A stretch of 64,000 nt of DNA from Bog-950 sp044228435. Its GTDB lineage: Bacteria > Bacteroidota > Bacteroidia > Chitinophagales > LD1. The stretch spans positions 28,360 to 92,359 of the forward strand of contig JBGAUW010000021.1 in NCBI GenBank assembly GCA_044228435.1. The letters run 5' to 3'. A model generated the notes under the pieces. That model made no database searches. It saw nothing but the letters and a program-made list of their open reading frames with translations, and was not told the origin of the DNA. Made by a program: the position numbers and the translations under genes. Positions 1 through 9,942 of the stretch are shown piece after piece (position 1 is the first letter of the stretch; every line of letters starts with the position of its first letter).

Positions 1-3000
1 GTAGTGTTTTGCTTATACTGCAGATATGCTGATGAACTTGTACCATCCCATCCATAAGCTAAACCGCAAGCATTATTGCTGGCAAACGGATTGGAGGTTA
101 CGTTAAATATGTGGCTGCCGGTTACAGCGGCGTTAAACGTAATTGAATTAAGCCCCGGCTCACCAATTTCGCCCCAGCCGCAGCTGGTGCTGCCACCTGT
201 AAACCAGGGTTGTATGTAAGCGTTTGGCATAGATGTGCCGCAAGCGGCAGTGCCTAAGTTTTGAATAGTATAGCTAATGCCCTGAGTAAGGTTGGCATAC
301 GTATAGGTTCCGCTGCCGGCACACCATGCCGCCGACCAGTTACCGCAAGTACCTGCAGCCGGTACATATCCCGGGTTACCCGGTTGCGATGCGCCTGTCC
401 AGCCAATATTATCTACGGTTACAATGGTGCTTACCGGTGGCGAAAATACAACGCAGGCTCCGCTTATTATTACTGACCGCACATATAAAGTATTACCTAC
501 GTTACCCGCAACCCATGCATAAGGGTTAGTGGTACCCCAATCAGTCCAGCCGCCTGCCGATGTAGAGTTCCACTGATATTGGAACCTACTGAATGAAGCC
601 CCGGAAGTAAAGCCCGATGCTGTATAAGTAATAGTAGTTCCATTACCCGCTACAGCCGGTGCACCCGTAACAACACCCGGCACAATTGTGGGATTAACCA
701 CCATAGTATTGGTTGCTGTAACAGCGGCACAAGGCCCGCCTGTTGTAGTTAACGTAAAAGTAACTGTGCCGCTAAAGCCGGATGAAGGAGTGTATGTTGC
801 ATTAAGCGTAGTAGCGTTGGGGTTAAACGTTCCACCAGCGCCGCCATCGCTCCAAATTCCACCTGTAGCCGATCCGCCTATCGAACCGCCAAGTGCCGCC
901 GATGTGCTACCCTGGCAAATTTGCGCTATGGCCCCCCCGGCATTTGCTGTAGGCAGTGGGCTTACCACCTGCACCTTGCTGGCAGTTACTGCCGGACAAA
1001 AGCCGCCGCTGGTAGTTAAGGTTAATGTTGCCGAACCGCTATAACTTGCAGGTGGTGTCCATGTTGTATTTAAATCGGTTGCACCGGTATTAAATGTACC
1101 ACCTACACCACCATCTGACCATGTACCCCCTGTTGCCGCACCACCCACCGAGCCGCCAAGCGGAGCCGATGTACCACCTTTACATATAGCACTTAGTGCT
1201 GCACCGGCATTTGCCGTTGGCAATGAATTGACAGTAACCGTAACCGGTGTACGGGATGGAGATAAACAAGCATCGCCCACCCAGCTAATAATAAGTTGAC
1301 CATTTCCGCTGCGAACACCTGCCGTATTAGTTGGCGAAGTTACACCACCGGTATAAGAAGAACCTCCACCACCGCTGGCACCGCTACCGCAACTTTCACC
1401 ACCGCCACCGCCATAATATCCGCCGCCACCGCCGCTACCTGCTCCATACCAGCCGTTGGTAGCATCTGCATTACATCCTTTATCGCCTATACCGCCATTA
1501 CCTAAAGTACCGGCAGTAGAATAATTACCACAGTTATTACAACCGTTCCCGGCCGCACCACCAGCTACCTGCGAACCACCGGTAGGTGCTGTGCCGCAAC
1601 AAGTATAGCCCGAGGCGGCGGTAGTACCACCACCGGCACCACCAGCGCCCCCAGGCCAGCCTCCTATATTACCGGTTGAACCGCCGCCACCGCCACCACC
1701 GGCAACAAGTACCCTGTTTGCCAGTGCAGTGCCGCCTACACGCACATCTGTTGCGCCGCCGCCGTTAACACCCGGCCATGGGCCGCCAATACCTCCTTCA
1801 CCACCGCCGTTATAACCGGTTTGTCCGCCTACCTGTATATTAATTACCTGGCCTGGTGTAACAGCAAGGGTACCCTGCGCGCGACCGCCTAAGCCGCCTG
1901 CAAAAGTAATGTTGTTTGCACCCTGGGCCCCGTAAGCATCCAGTGTAATGCTGGTAACGCCTGCCGGCACTGTAAACGTTTGTAAACCGCCGGTATAACT
2001 AAATGTTTTATTGCCTGCGACTAAAGAAGCAGCCTCGGCATAGTATGTAGTAGTTGTTGATGGCGTAACCACAAAGTTAGCACCACTTAAACTCATACCC
2101 ACAGGGCTACCGCCGGTAGATGCTGTATACCATTCTATATTAGCGCCGGCAGAGGTTGCATTTAATGCGCTGCTGTTACCCAAGCATATTGCTGCTGGTG
2201 TAGCTGTAACCGGTGCAGGCGCTGCCGGGTTAGGATTAACCGTAACTGTTGTTGTAGTAGTAGAGGTACAAGTACCTATATTAAGCGTATAAGTAATAGT
2301 AACTGTTCCCTGTGCCACACCGGTAACCACGCCGGTAGAAGGGTCTACTGTTGCAATAGCTGTATTGCTACTGCTCCACACACCAGCGCTTGCATCGGGG
2401 TATTTTACAATTACAATGCCCGAGCCGCCATCGCCACCTTTATTTGTTCTATCATAGTGGGCACCACCGCCGCCACCGCCACCGGTGTTTGCACCCGCGT
2501 TACCGCCGGGTGTATTGGCTTGTACACCGCCTCCACCGCCGCCGCCACCCTGTCCGGGGTTTAAGCCCGAGCCACCGGTAGTTGCGCAAATAGCGCCACC
2601 ACCACCGCCACCGGCGCCACCATTACCTCCGCAAATAGAATAGCCAGCTCCGCCGCCGCCGCCGCCCCAATAGTAAGGGGTACCTAATATAGCGTTAAGC
2701 ACACCCTGACCGCCATTGGCAGCATAGTTACCATCGCCACCGGCACCGCCTGCACCACCGCCACCGCCAGAATAATATTGAGTGCCCATCCAGCCGCCCC
2801 TAAAGCCCTGGCCCGATGTGCCGGCTCCGCCTAAAACGGTGCCGCCAGCCACGTTCAAATTGTTATAACCCGATGCGCCACCGCCCGAGCCGCCGGCAGC
2901 ACCTGCCTGAAGACTAAAAGCACTCTGCGTCATACCGCCGCGGCCACCCCCCAATGCTGTAATTGAACCAAACACCGAGTTACCTCCGTTACCACCCGGC

Positions 3001-6000
3001 ACCGAAGGATGTGGACCTGAACCTAAGCCGCCAGATGGTATACCGGCCGGAGCACCTGCGCCTCCGTTACCAACCGTAACCGACATACTACCCGCTGACA
3101 ATGATATGGATGGATTGTAAACCACACCACCGCCACCGCCGCCGCCGCCCATATCTGTTCCACCACCGCCACCGCCCGCTACTACCAGCACCTCTGCATT
3201 ACCCGGTTGGGTAATATTAATTGACCCGCTGGATAAAAAGGTATGAATACGATAGCCGTTAACTACGCTAACATTACCCCCCGTTGCAAAAGGGCTACTC
3301 GCTAAGGTAGTGGTGCTGCCTACACAAACCTGTGTTACACCTGTAATAGGTGATGGAGTAACCGGTGTAGGATTCATAGTAACAGTAACCGGTGTGCGGG
3401 TAAGGCTGGCACAACCGTTAGATATGCTTACAGCCTCGGCATAATAAGTTGTTGTTGCAGTAGGCGATACCGAAAGATTAGCTCCGCTTGCCGATGTTGC
3501 AAAACTGCTTCCGCCGGTTGATACCGTATACCAATAAATGGTAGAACCTGCCGCCGTTGCATTTAACTGAATAGTATTTGCCACTATACAGAATGATGAT
3601 GGCGTGCTGGTAACTGCCGTAGGGGCAGCAGGTCTTGTATTTACAGTAACCGAGGCCGTTGGTGCACTGGCAGGGCTGCTGTTAAGGCAGACTCTGCTTG
3701 CAACCACAGTATAAGTACCACCGGTTACTGGTATACAGGTCTGCACCTCGTTGGTGCTGCCAGCCGGGGCATTATCACCAGCCCATGTATAGGTATAATA
3801 GTTAGCTGCTGCAAAAGTTGGTGCCCCTACCGGAGTACCGGTTGGCGAACCGCCCTGGGCGTTGGCATAGCTACCATTAAATTTATATTCAAAACTTAAG
3901 TTAGCCCAGTTGGGGTGGCTGCTGTTTAACTCTAAACTTCTCCAGCTATTCATGGTAGCTACAGGAAGAGCAACACCTTTCCAAAATCTAAACTCATCAA
4001 TATATCCGTTAAAAAGCTGACCGGTAGTGTGAACCGAACTGCCTATGCGCATTAGCACGGTAGGATTTATGGCCGCTGCGTATGCAGTAAAATTGCCCAC
4101 ACTTATTCCGTTGGCGTATAAAGTAATAATACCTGATGCCCCACCGGATCTTACTAATGCTAAATGCGTCCACGTACCTAGCGTGGGAGCATAAGCTATA
4201 GCACCCAGTGCCACACCGTTTACATATAAGTTTATAGAGGAAGCATTATCTTGCCGGAACAACACTGTTTGACCACTCCATTGCCCGTTTTCGAAATAAG
4301 TATTATTACCCGCAGCAAAAGAGGTAGGGTTAACCCACATTTCATAAGTAAAATCGGTATTGGCAGCCACCTGTTGTGCTGCATTAGCCGCTACGTCAAC
4401 ATAACTTGCCCCGTTTAGCGATAGCACACCAGAGGTGTTGCTGCCTTGCCCGCCGGGCACTAAGCCCGATGCGGTTAAACTTACCGTATTGCCTGCACAT
4501 ATAGTAGTAGGAGCCACCGTTACCGCAGTTGGTGCCGGTATAGGATGTACAGTAACAGTTACAGCAGTTCGCGAAAGACTTGCGCATAAACCGGCTGCAA
4601 AAGTTTCGGCATAATAAATAGTTGTTGTAGATGGATTAACTGCAAAATTCGCTCCGCTGGCAGATGTGCCAATCGGCGAGCCTCCGCTGGAAGCTGTATA
4701 CCACCGTATGCTGTTACCTGCCGATGTAGCATTAAGATTTGATGTTGCATTTGCGCACACTATAGAGGGCGAAGCTGTTACCGGAGTTGGCGCTGCAGGA
4801 ATAGCAGTAACCGTTACAGCAGAAGTGGCTGTACGTGATACACTAGGGCATGGCACCGAGTTAACTGCTTCGGCATAATAAGTAAACGTACCCGAAGCTG
4901 GTGGAGTATAGCTTACACCAACACCGCTGGTAGATGTCGCCAAAACAGAGCCTCCCGAAGAAGCCGCATACCAGTTAATGGCTGTGCTACCTGCCGAGGT
5001 GGCCGTAAGTGTAATGGCACCGCCCTGGCAAACGCCAGCCGGCGAAGCCGTTACTGCAGATGGTGTTGGCGGAACCGGATTGGTTGTAACAACAACCGGA
5101 GTACGGGTTGATAAACACGCATCGCCATTCCATGAAATAATTACTTGCCCGTTACCGGTGCGTACGCCTTGTATTGTTGAACCGCCTGTTACGCCGCCTA
5201 TGTAAGATGAGCCACCGCCACCACCGCCGCCATCGCCGCAATAACTACCGGCACCACCACCATAATAACCACCACCGCCACCGCCTGCTCCGCCTGCGCT
5301 CCAACTGCTGGCATTTACAGCAGCGCCACCCTGGCCTAAGGAGCCATTACTGCTAATGCCGTTACCACAACCTCCGTTGCTGGTAGTACCGCCGGCAGAC
5401 TGAGTGCCACCCAAACCTATACCTAAATTTGAACTGCTACCGGTTCCGTTTCCTCCGGTTAGTCCTCCTCCAACTCCGCCTACTCCGCAATTCCAGCTAG
5501 TCGCTGGTCCACCGCCGCCGCCACCGCCACCGGCTACAATAACTCTGTTTGCTAATGCACTGCCACCTACACGTATATCCGAAGCACCACCGCCATTACC
5601 ACCACAGTTAGCTAAACACCCACCGGTTCCTCCTCCATTAAAGCCACTTTGACTGCCTACATACACTAAAAGTGTTTGGCCTGGTGTAACAGCTAAAGTA
5701 CCCTGAGAGCGGCCTCCTAAACCACCAGCGCAGCTAGCGGTTGTGCCTTGTGCTCCGTAAGCATCGATGGTAACGCTCGTAATACCTGCAGGTACAATAA
5801 AGGTTTGAACTGCACCTGTGCTACTGAAAGTTTGAGAGCCTGTTTGATTAGAAGCGGCCTCGGCATAATAAGTAGTAGTGCCTGATGGTGTAACCGGAAA
5901 ATTTGCACCGCTCGCTGTGGTACCCAATTTAGTACCTCCGCTTGATGCGGTATACCAATTGATAGTATTACCTGCCGATACCCCATTTAAGTTAGATGTA

Positions 6001-9000
6001 CCACCCGGACAAACCGAAGCCGGGCTGGCCGATGCACTTGGTGCCGCAGTATTATTTACTGTAACTACAGTTGACTGGGATGCTGAACAGCTGCCTATTG
6101 TAACAGTATACGTTATAGTTGATGTGCCTGCTGCAACGCCCGTAACAACACCGGTTGAAGGATCGATAGTAGCTACACTGGTGTTACTGCTGCTCCACAC
6201 ACCATCAGCGCCGTCGAAATACTTAACTACAACTATACCCGAACCACCATTGCCGCCTTTATTATTGCTATAATAGTGCGCACCACCGCCACCGCCGCCA
6301 CCGGTATTGGCACCGCCGTTACCGCCAGGTGTATTTGCCCAGCAAGTACTGCAACCGCCACCACCCGCACTACCGTTATTTAAGCCCGCACCGCCGGTGG
6401 TAGTGCCCACAGCACCACCACCCCCGCCGCCAATGCCTCCATTACCACCTGTAGCAAGTGTATATGCAGCGCCGCCGCCACCGCCACCCCAATAATAAGG
6501 AGTGCCAAGAATAGAATTAAGAACACCGGGCCCTCCATTAGGCTGGCCATTGCCATTACTGCCCGGACCACCGGCACCACCGCCACCACCAGAGTAATAC
6601 GCATTGCCCTGGTAGCCGCCCTGATAACCCTGTCCGGGAGTTCCACTACCGCCTTTTATAACACCAATAGCCTGGCTATTATCGTTATATCCGCTTGCGC
6701 CTCCACCCGAGCCACCGGAAACACCTGCCGAAGTACCCAAACTATTATAAGAATATCCACCGGCGCCACCACCTATAGCAGTTAATGAACCGAATATTGA
6801 ATTACCTCCATTGTTACCCGGAACTGTTGGATGGCATGGTGAAGTACTACATGTACCTGCCGGTGCACCGGCCCCTCCCGCCCCTACTGTTACAGCAATG
6901 GTACCTGCTGCCACCGGAAACGAAGGAATAGCAATTACGCCACCGCCACCACCGCCGCCGCCCATGTTGGTTCCACCACCACCACCACCTGCTACTACCA
7001 ATACTTCCATATTACCGCCCCTGGTAACCGATAAACTACTGCTTGAAGTAAATGTATGAATACGGTATCCACCCACTACACTTACATTGCCACCGGTAGC
7101 ATAAGGCGAACTACTAACTAAATTTGAACTTGTGCCAGCACAAATAGTTGTATTACCGGTAATAGGTGCCAGGGTTGGCACGTTTACAGTTACATCGCGC
7201 GTTACTACAGTGCTTGTGCAACCGCCGGTTAAAAGAGCAAAGCTTATAGTAGCTGTACCGGCACCTACGCCCGTAACAACGCCCGAAGAATTAACGGTTG
7301 CTACGGCAGTATTACTACTGCTCCAAACGCCGTTTGTAACATCGGGGTAACGAACAATCACTATACCCGAACCACCGGCTCCGCCGTGGTTACCATTGTT
7401 ATAGTGCGAACCACCACCACCACCACTACCGGTGTTTTCTGCTCCGTTACCACCCGGCACATTGGTTTGCTGGCCAAGTATACCTACCGCACCATCGGTG
7501 CCAGCATTTAAACCACCGGTACCGGCTAAACCACCACCACTTACCTTTGGCGCACCGCCACCGCCACCGCCAATACCACCGTTACCGGCAATATTTGTAT
7601 ATCCTGCTCCGCCCCCACCGGCACCCCAATAATATGTTGTTCCTAAAATTGCATTAGCAACGCCAGCACCGCCATTTGCCGGTGCCGAGGTTCCTGCACT
7701 GCCTGCGCCGCCACCACCACCAGGATACCAGGTGTAGGGAGCGGCACTTCCACCACCATTATTTCCCTGTCCGGGTGTGCCTACTCCAGGGGCACCTCCA
7801 TATCCGCTGGTCATGTTTCCGGCACCTGAACAACCGCCACCCGAACCAACAACACCCGAACCGGTACCTGCCGGGTTATTATTACCGTCGTGCCTTGAAG
7901 CACCACCACCACCACCAAGAGCGGTTATTGAACTAAATGTGGAAGGACTTCCGTTAGTACCGCGGGCAACATTATTGCCATTGGCAGCACCGGCGCCACC
8001 GGCACCCACCGTTACCGGTATACTGGTGCCCGGTGTTACAGCAAAGTTGGTATTATAAAGCACGCCGCCGCCACCTCCACCGCCCCCCATATCTGCACCA
8101 CCGCCGCCGCCGCCGCCAACTACTAATACATCAACAGTGCCTAAAAAACTTGATGGAACTACGAACGTGCCGGATGATAAAAATGAATGGATACGATAGC
8201 CTCCGGCAGTAGTAATAGTTCCACCGGTTGGTGCATTTGAAAACACAGTAGTTCCGCCACAGGTTATTGTTTGGTTGCCGGTAAGCGGAGCTACAGTTGG
8301 TATAACTGTTACGGTTACAGTTACCCCACCGGCAGGGCCGGTAAGATTAGCTGTACACGGAAAAGTACCACCTTCTATTCTTAAGTAATAAGTAGTAGTT
8401 ACAGCCGGCGTAACTACCAGGCTTGCATTTGCTCCGCTACCTGTACCCACCAGGGTAGTATAGCTACTATTAGAATACCATTTCCAAGAAGTACCGGTGC
8501 CAAGGCTACCGCCCGATTGCGTAAGGGTAGTACTGTAACCCGGGCATACCGGTGGAGTATTTGCCGCTGATAAAGACGTAGGGGCAACCGATGCCGTAAC
8601 GGTTTGAACCGGACCGGTTACAGTATAAGGGGTGCTACTTGTGCCGCACGAGTTCATAGCCCTTAGCCTGTAATAATAATTGGTTCCTGTGCTAAGCCCC
8701 GTAACATTCCATGTGGTTACATTACCCACATCCAGGCCGTTATAACCGCTTACTATAGATGTAAAAGCGGCATCAGTAGCAACATCTAAATAGTATTTCA
8801 AAATGTCGGCCGCTAAATGATTGGCATCTGTAGCCGGTGCCCAGTTAGCGGTAAACGAATTACAGGCAACCGACGTAGCTGCCGCAGCTACAGGTGGAAG
8901 TGGCGTTACAGGAATGGCGAGAGCAAATGCGGGAGACGAAAAATTGTTCCAGCCCGAAACAGAAACTCCGTTAGTTACGCCGCTGTAAGGTGAAGCGGGG

Positions 9001-9872
9001 AAACTATACGGAGTCATATTAGCCCATTGAGAGCTTTGCCAGTGAGCCATTCGGGTTAAACTTCCGTCAATAGCACTGCTGTAATACATGGTCATAATAG
9101 CAGCCGTCGCTCCTGATTGTGTAACCTGGTGATAAAAAGCCGGGTTCGCCGAGCAAATGGTACCATCGGTTGTAGTAGCCGTGTAGCCATCTACAGTTGG
9201 GTTATTCGGCACAAATCTTACGTTAAAGGTATTGGAAGTTGTAGTAGCCGGCGAAATTTCCATAGGGCGGAAAAGGCCACCATTTGGCCCCCCAACCGGA
9301 AAGAAATAAGTACCGGTTGAATTAGTATTGCGCGCAAGGTAGCCACCCGAAAGGCTGCTAACAAAACCACTGGTGTTAATAATAGTACCGGTAGTAGTTA
9401 TAGTAAGTATATTGGTACCGGTAGCCAATTCGCGGTCGGTCAGGTTAAGCGTGCCGGTTACCGTTGCCGATATGCCCAGTGTTTTTATACCTGTACCTCC
9501 CAGCGTAAGGCTACTAAATGTAGTAGATATGCTGCCCCCAACTGTTTGGTTAGCGCCATCTAAAATCACTATACCGGTACCGGCATTTAGCAAACCGCCA
9601 CTGGCGGCATTTTGTGTCCAGTTTCCTTTTACCTCTACCGTGCCCTGGTTATCTATACCAGCGGTGCCGTTCTGAAAAGTGATATTTCCTTCGGTACCAA
9701 AAAAGGCGCCCGAGCCCACTGAAATTACTGCATCGTTACCCCCACTGCCATCAATGGTTACTTCGCACTGGGCACTGGCCAACCTGGTGCATAATAAAAA
9801 CATTGCCAACACAGCAAGGTTGATGATATGTTTGGCCGGTTTGCCGGCGATGGAGTAATTACACTTTTGCAT
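1..9872 (-). CDS. Giant modular glycine-rich surface protein (C-terminus beyond window)
   Basis: An open frame runs from an ATG at 9872 to the left edge with no stop, giving 3,290 codons; I checked the frame at positions 3, 3000, 6000 and 9872. It has a signal peptide (residues 1 to about 36, ending ASAQ). Next come a repetitive beta region to about residue 325, a fibronectin III-like domain (about 8890-8640) and an Ig-like domain. Five glycine-rich modules of about 250-290 residues follow: 8204-7340, 7073-6212, 5845-5108, 3262-2395 and 2010-1265. Three are type A (start GYRIHxF, end GGSGIVxVxYxD) and each is followed by a Big_2-like domain with VWSSSNT. Two are type B (VPAGxTSxTxDAYGAQG). 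Ig-like repeats and a LamG-like domain (about 4440-3870) lie between them, and two PKD-like repeats near 1240-700. It is probably a cell-surface or adhesin protein. Any T9SS signal would lie outside the window. It follows the two related genes upstream, 70 bp after the nearer one. Confidence 0.88.
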   Translation of the reverse strand, partial: MQKCNYSIAGKPAKHIINLAVLAMFLLCTRLASAQCEVTIDGSGGNDAVISVGSGAFFGTEGNITFQNGTAGIDNQGTVEVKGNWTQNAASGGLLNAGTGIVILDGANQTVGGSISTTFSSLTLGGTGIKTLGISATVTGTLNLTDRELATGTNILTITTTGTIINTSGFVSSLSGGYLARNTNSTGTYFFPVGGPNGGLFRPMEISPATTTSNTFNVRFVPNNPTVDGYTATTTDGTICSANPAFYHQVTQSGATAAIMTMYYSSAIDGSLTRMAHWQSSQWANMTPYSFPASPYSGVTNGVSVSGWNNFSSPAFALAIPVTPLPPVAAAATSVACNSFTANWAPATDANHLAADILKYYLDVATDAAFTSIVSGYNGLDVGNVTTWNVTGLSTGTNYYYRLRAMNSCGTSSTPYTVTGPVQTVTASVAPTSLSAANTPPVCPGYSTTLTQSGGSLGTGTSWKWYSNSSYTTLVGTGSGANASLVVTPAVTTTYYLRIEGGTFPCTANLTGPAGGVTVTVTVIPTVAPLTGNQTITCGGTTVFSNAPTGGTITTAGGYRIHSFLSSGTFVVPSSFLGTVDVLVVGGGGGGGADMGGGGGGGGVLYNTNFAVTPGTSIPVTVGAGGAGAANGNNVARGTNGSPSTFSSITALGGGGGASRHDGNNNPAGTGSGVVGSGGGCSGAGNMTSGYGGAPGVGTPGQGNNGGGSAAPYTWYPGGGGGAGSAGTSAPANGGAGVANAILGTTYYWGAGGGGAGYTNIAGNGGIGGGGGGAPKVSGGGLAGTGGLNAGTDGAVGILGQQTNVPGGNGAENTGSGGGGGSHYNNGNHGGAGGSGIVIVRYPDVTNGVWSSSNTAVATVNSSGVVTGVGAGTATISFALLTGGCTSTVVTRDVTVNVPTLAPITGNTTICAGTSSNLVSSSPYATGGNVSVVGGYRIHTFTSSSSLSVTRGGNMEVLVVAGGGGGGTNMGGGGGGGGVIAIPSFPVAAGTIAVTVGAGGAGAPAGTCSTSPCHPTVPGNNGGNSIFGSLTAIGGGAGGYSYNSLGTSAGVSGGSGGGASGYNDNSQAIGVIKGGSGTPGQGYQGGYQGNAYYSGGGGGAGGPGSNGNGQPNGGPGVLNSILGTPYYWGGGGGGAAYTLATGGNGGIGGGGGGAVGTTTGGAGLNNGSAGGGGCSTCWANTPGGNGGANTGGGGGGGAHYYSNNKGGNGGSGIVVVKYFDGADGVWSSSNTSVATIDPSTGVVTGVAAGTSTITYTVTIGSCSASQSTVVTVNNTAAPSASASPASVCPGGTSNLNGVSAGNTINWYTASSGGTKLGTTASGANFPVTPSGTTTYYAEAASNQTGSQTFSSTGAVQTFIVPAGITSVTIDAYGAQGTTASCAGGLGGRSQGTLAVTPGQTLLVYVGSQSGFNGGGTGGCLANCGGNGGGASDIRVGGSALANRVIVAGGGGGGGGPATSWNCGVGGVGGGLTGGNGTGSSSNLGIGLGGTQSAGGTTSNGGCGNGISSNGSLGQGGAAVNASSWSAGGAGGGGGGYYGGGAGSYCGDGGGGGGGSSYIGGVTGGSTIQGVRTGNGQVIISWNGDACLSTRTPVVVTTNPVPPTPSAVTASPAGVCQGGAITLTATSAGSTAINWYAASSGGSVLATSTSGVGVSYTPPASGTFTYYAEAVNSVPCPSVSRTATSAVTVTAIPAAPTPVTASPSIVCANATSNLNATSAGNSIRWYTASSGGSPIGTSASGANFAVNPSTTTIYYAETFAAGLCASLSRTAVTVTVHPIPAPTAVTVAPTTICAGNTVSLTASGLVPGGQGSNTSGVLSLNGASYVDVAANAAQQVAANTDFTYEMWVNPTSFAAGNNTYFENGQWSGQTVLFRQDNASSINLYVNGVALGAIAYAPTLGTWTHLALVRSGGASGIITLYANGISVGNFTAYAAAINPTVLMRIGSSVHTTGQLFNGYIDEFRFWKGVALPVATMNSWRSLELNSSHPNWANLSFEYKFNGSYANAQGGSPTGTPVGAPTFAAANYYTYTWAGDNAPAGSTNEVQTCIPVTGGTYTVVASRVCLNSSPASAPTASVTVNTRPAAPTAVTSTPSSFCIVANTIQLNATAAGSTIYWYTVSTGGSSFATSASGANLSVSPTATTTYYAEAVSISNGCASLTRTPVTVTMNPTPVTPSPITGVTQVCVGSTTTLASSPFATGGNVSVVNGYRIHTFLSSGSINITQPGNAEVLVVAGGGGGGTDMGGGGGGGGVVYNPSISLSAGSMSVTVGNGGAGAPAGIPSGGLGSGPHPSVPGGNGGNSVFGSITALGGGRGGMTQSAFSLQAGAAGGSGGGASGYNNLNVAGGTVLGGAGTSGQGFRGGWMGTQYYSGGGGGAGGAGGDGNYAANGGQGVLNAILGTPYYWGGGGGGAGYSICGGNGGAGGGGGGAICATTGGSGLNPGQGGGGGGGGVQANTPGGNAGANTGGGGGGGAHYDRTNKGGDGGSGIVIVKYPDASAGVWSSSNTAIATVDPSTGVVTGVAQGTVTITYTLNIGTCTSTTTTTVTVNPNPAAPAPVTATPAAICLGNSSALNATSAGANIEWYTASTGGSPVGMSLSGANFVVTPSTTTTYYAEAASLVAGNKTFSYTGGLQTFTVPAGVTSITLDAYGAQGANNITFAGGLGGRAQGTLAVTPGQVINIQVGGQTGYNGGGEGGIGGPWPGVNGGGATDVRVGGTALANRVLVAGGGGGGGSTGNIGGWPGGAGGAGGGTTAASGYTCCGTAPTGGSQVAGGAAGNGCNNCGNYSTAGTLGNGGIGDKGCNADATNGWYGAGSGGGGGYYGGGGGESCGSGASGGGGSSYTGGVTSPTNTAGVRSGNGQLIISWVGDACLSPSRTPVTVTVNSLPTANAGAALSAICKGGTSAPLGGSVGGAATGGTWSDGGVGGTFNTGATDLNTTWTPPASYSGSATLTLTTSGGFCPAVTASKVQVVSPLPTANAGGAIAQICQGSTSAALGGSIGGSATGGIWSDGGAGGTFNPNATTLNATYTPSSGFSGTVTFTLTTTGGPCAAVTATNTMVVNPTIVPGVVTGAPAVAGNGTTITYTASGFTSGASFSRFQYQWNSTSAGGWTDWGTTNPYAWVAGNVGNTLYVRSVIISGACVVFSPPVSTIVTVDNIGWTGASQPGNPGYVPAAGTCGNWSAAWCAGSGTYTYANLTQGISYTIQNLGTAACGTSMPNAYIQPWFTGGSTSCGWGEIGEPGLNSITFNAAVTGSHIFNVTSNPFASNNACGLAYGWDGTSSSAYLQYKQNT

Positions 9873-9942
9873 ACGCTGAAATTTTTATCGCAATAAATTC
9901 TAAACAGTTATTCTAACCGGTTTTGTAACCTAAGTGTTGATC

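Noticed and set aside
261..9675. Many short Pro- or His-rich open frames on the plus strand
   Set aside because: They are antisense to the giant glycine-rich gene: GGN glycine codons read in reverse give Pro- and His-type codons. None has a credible start, signal or domain.
1..9872. Repeated glycine-rich DNA as a possible CRISPR array or minisatellite
   Set aside because: Repeats are several hundred bases long, diverged at silent positions and keep one reading frame, so they are protein modules and not an array.
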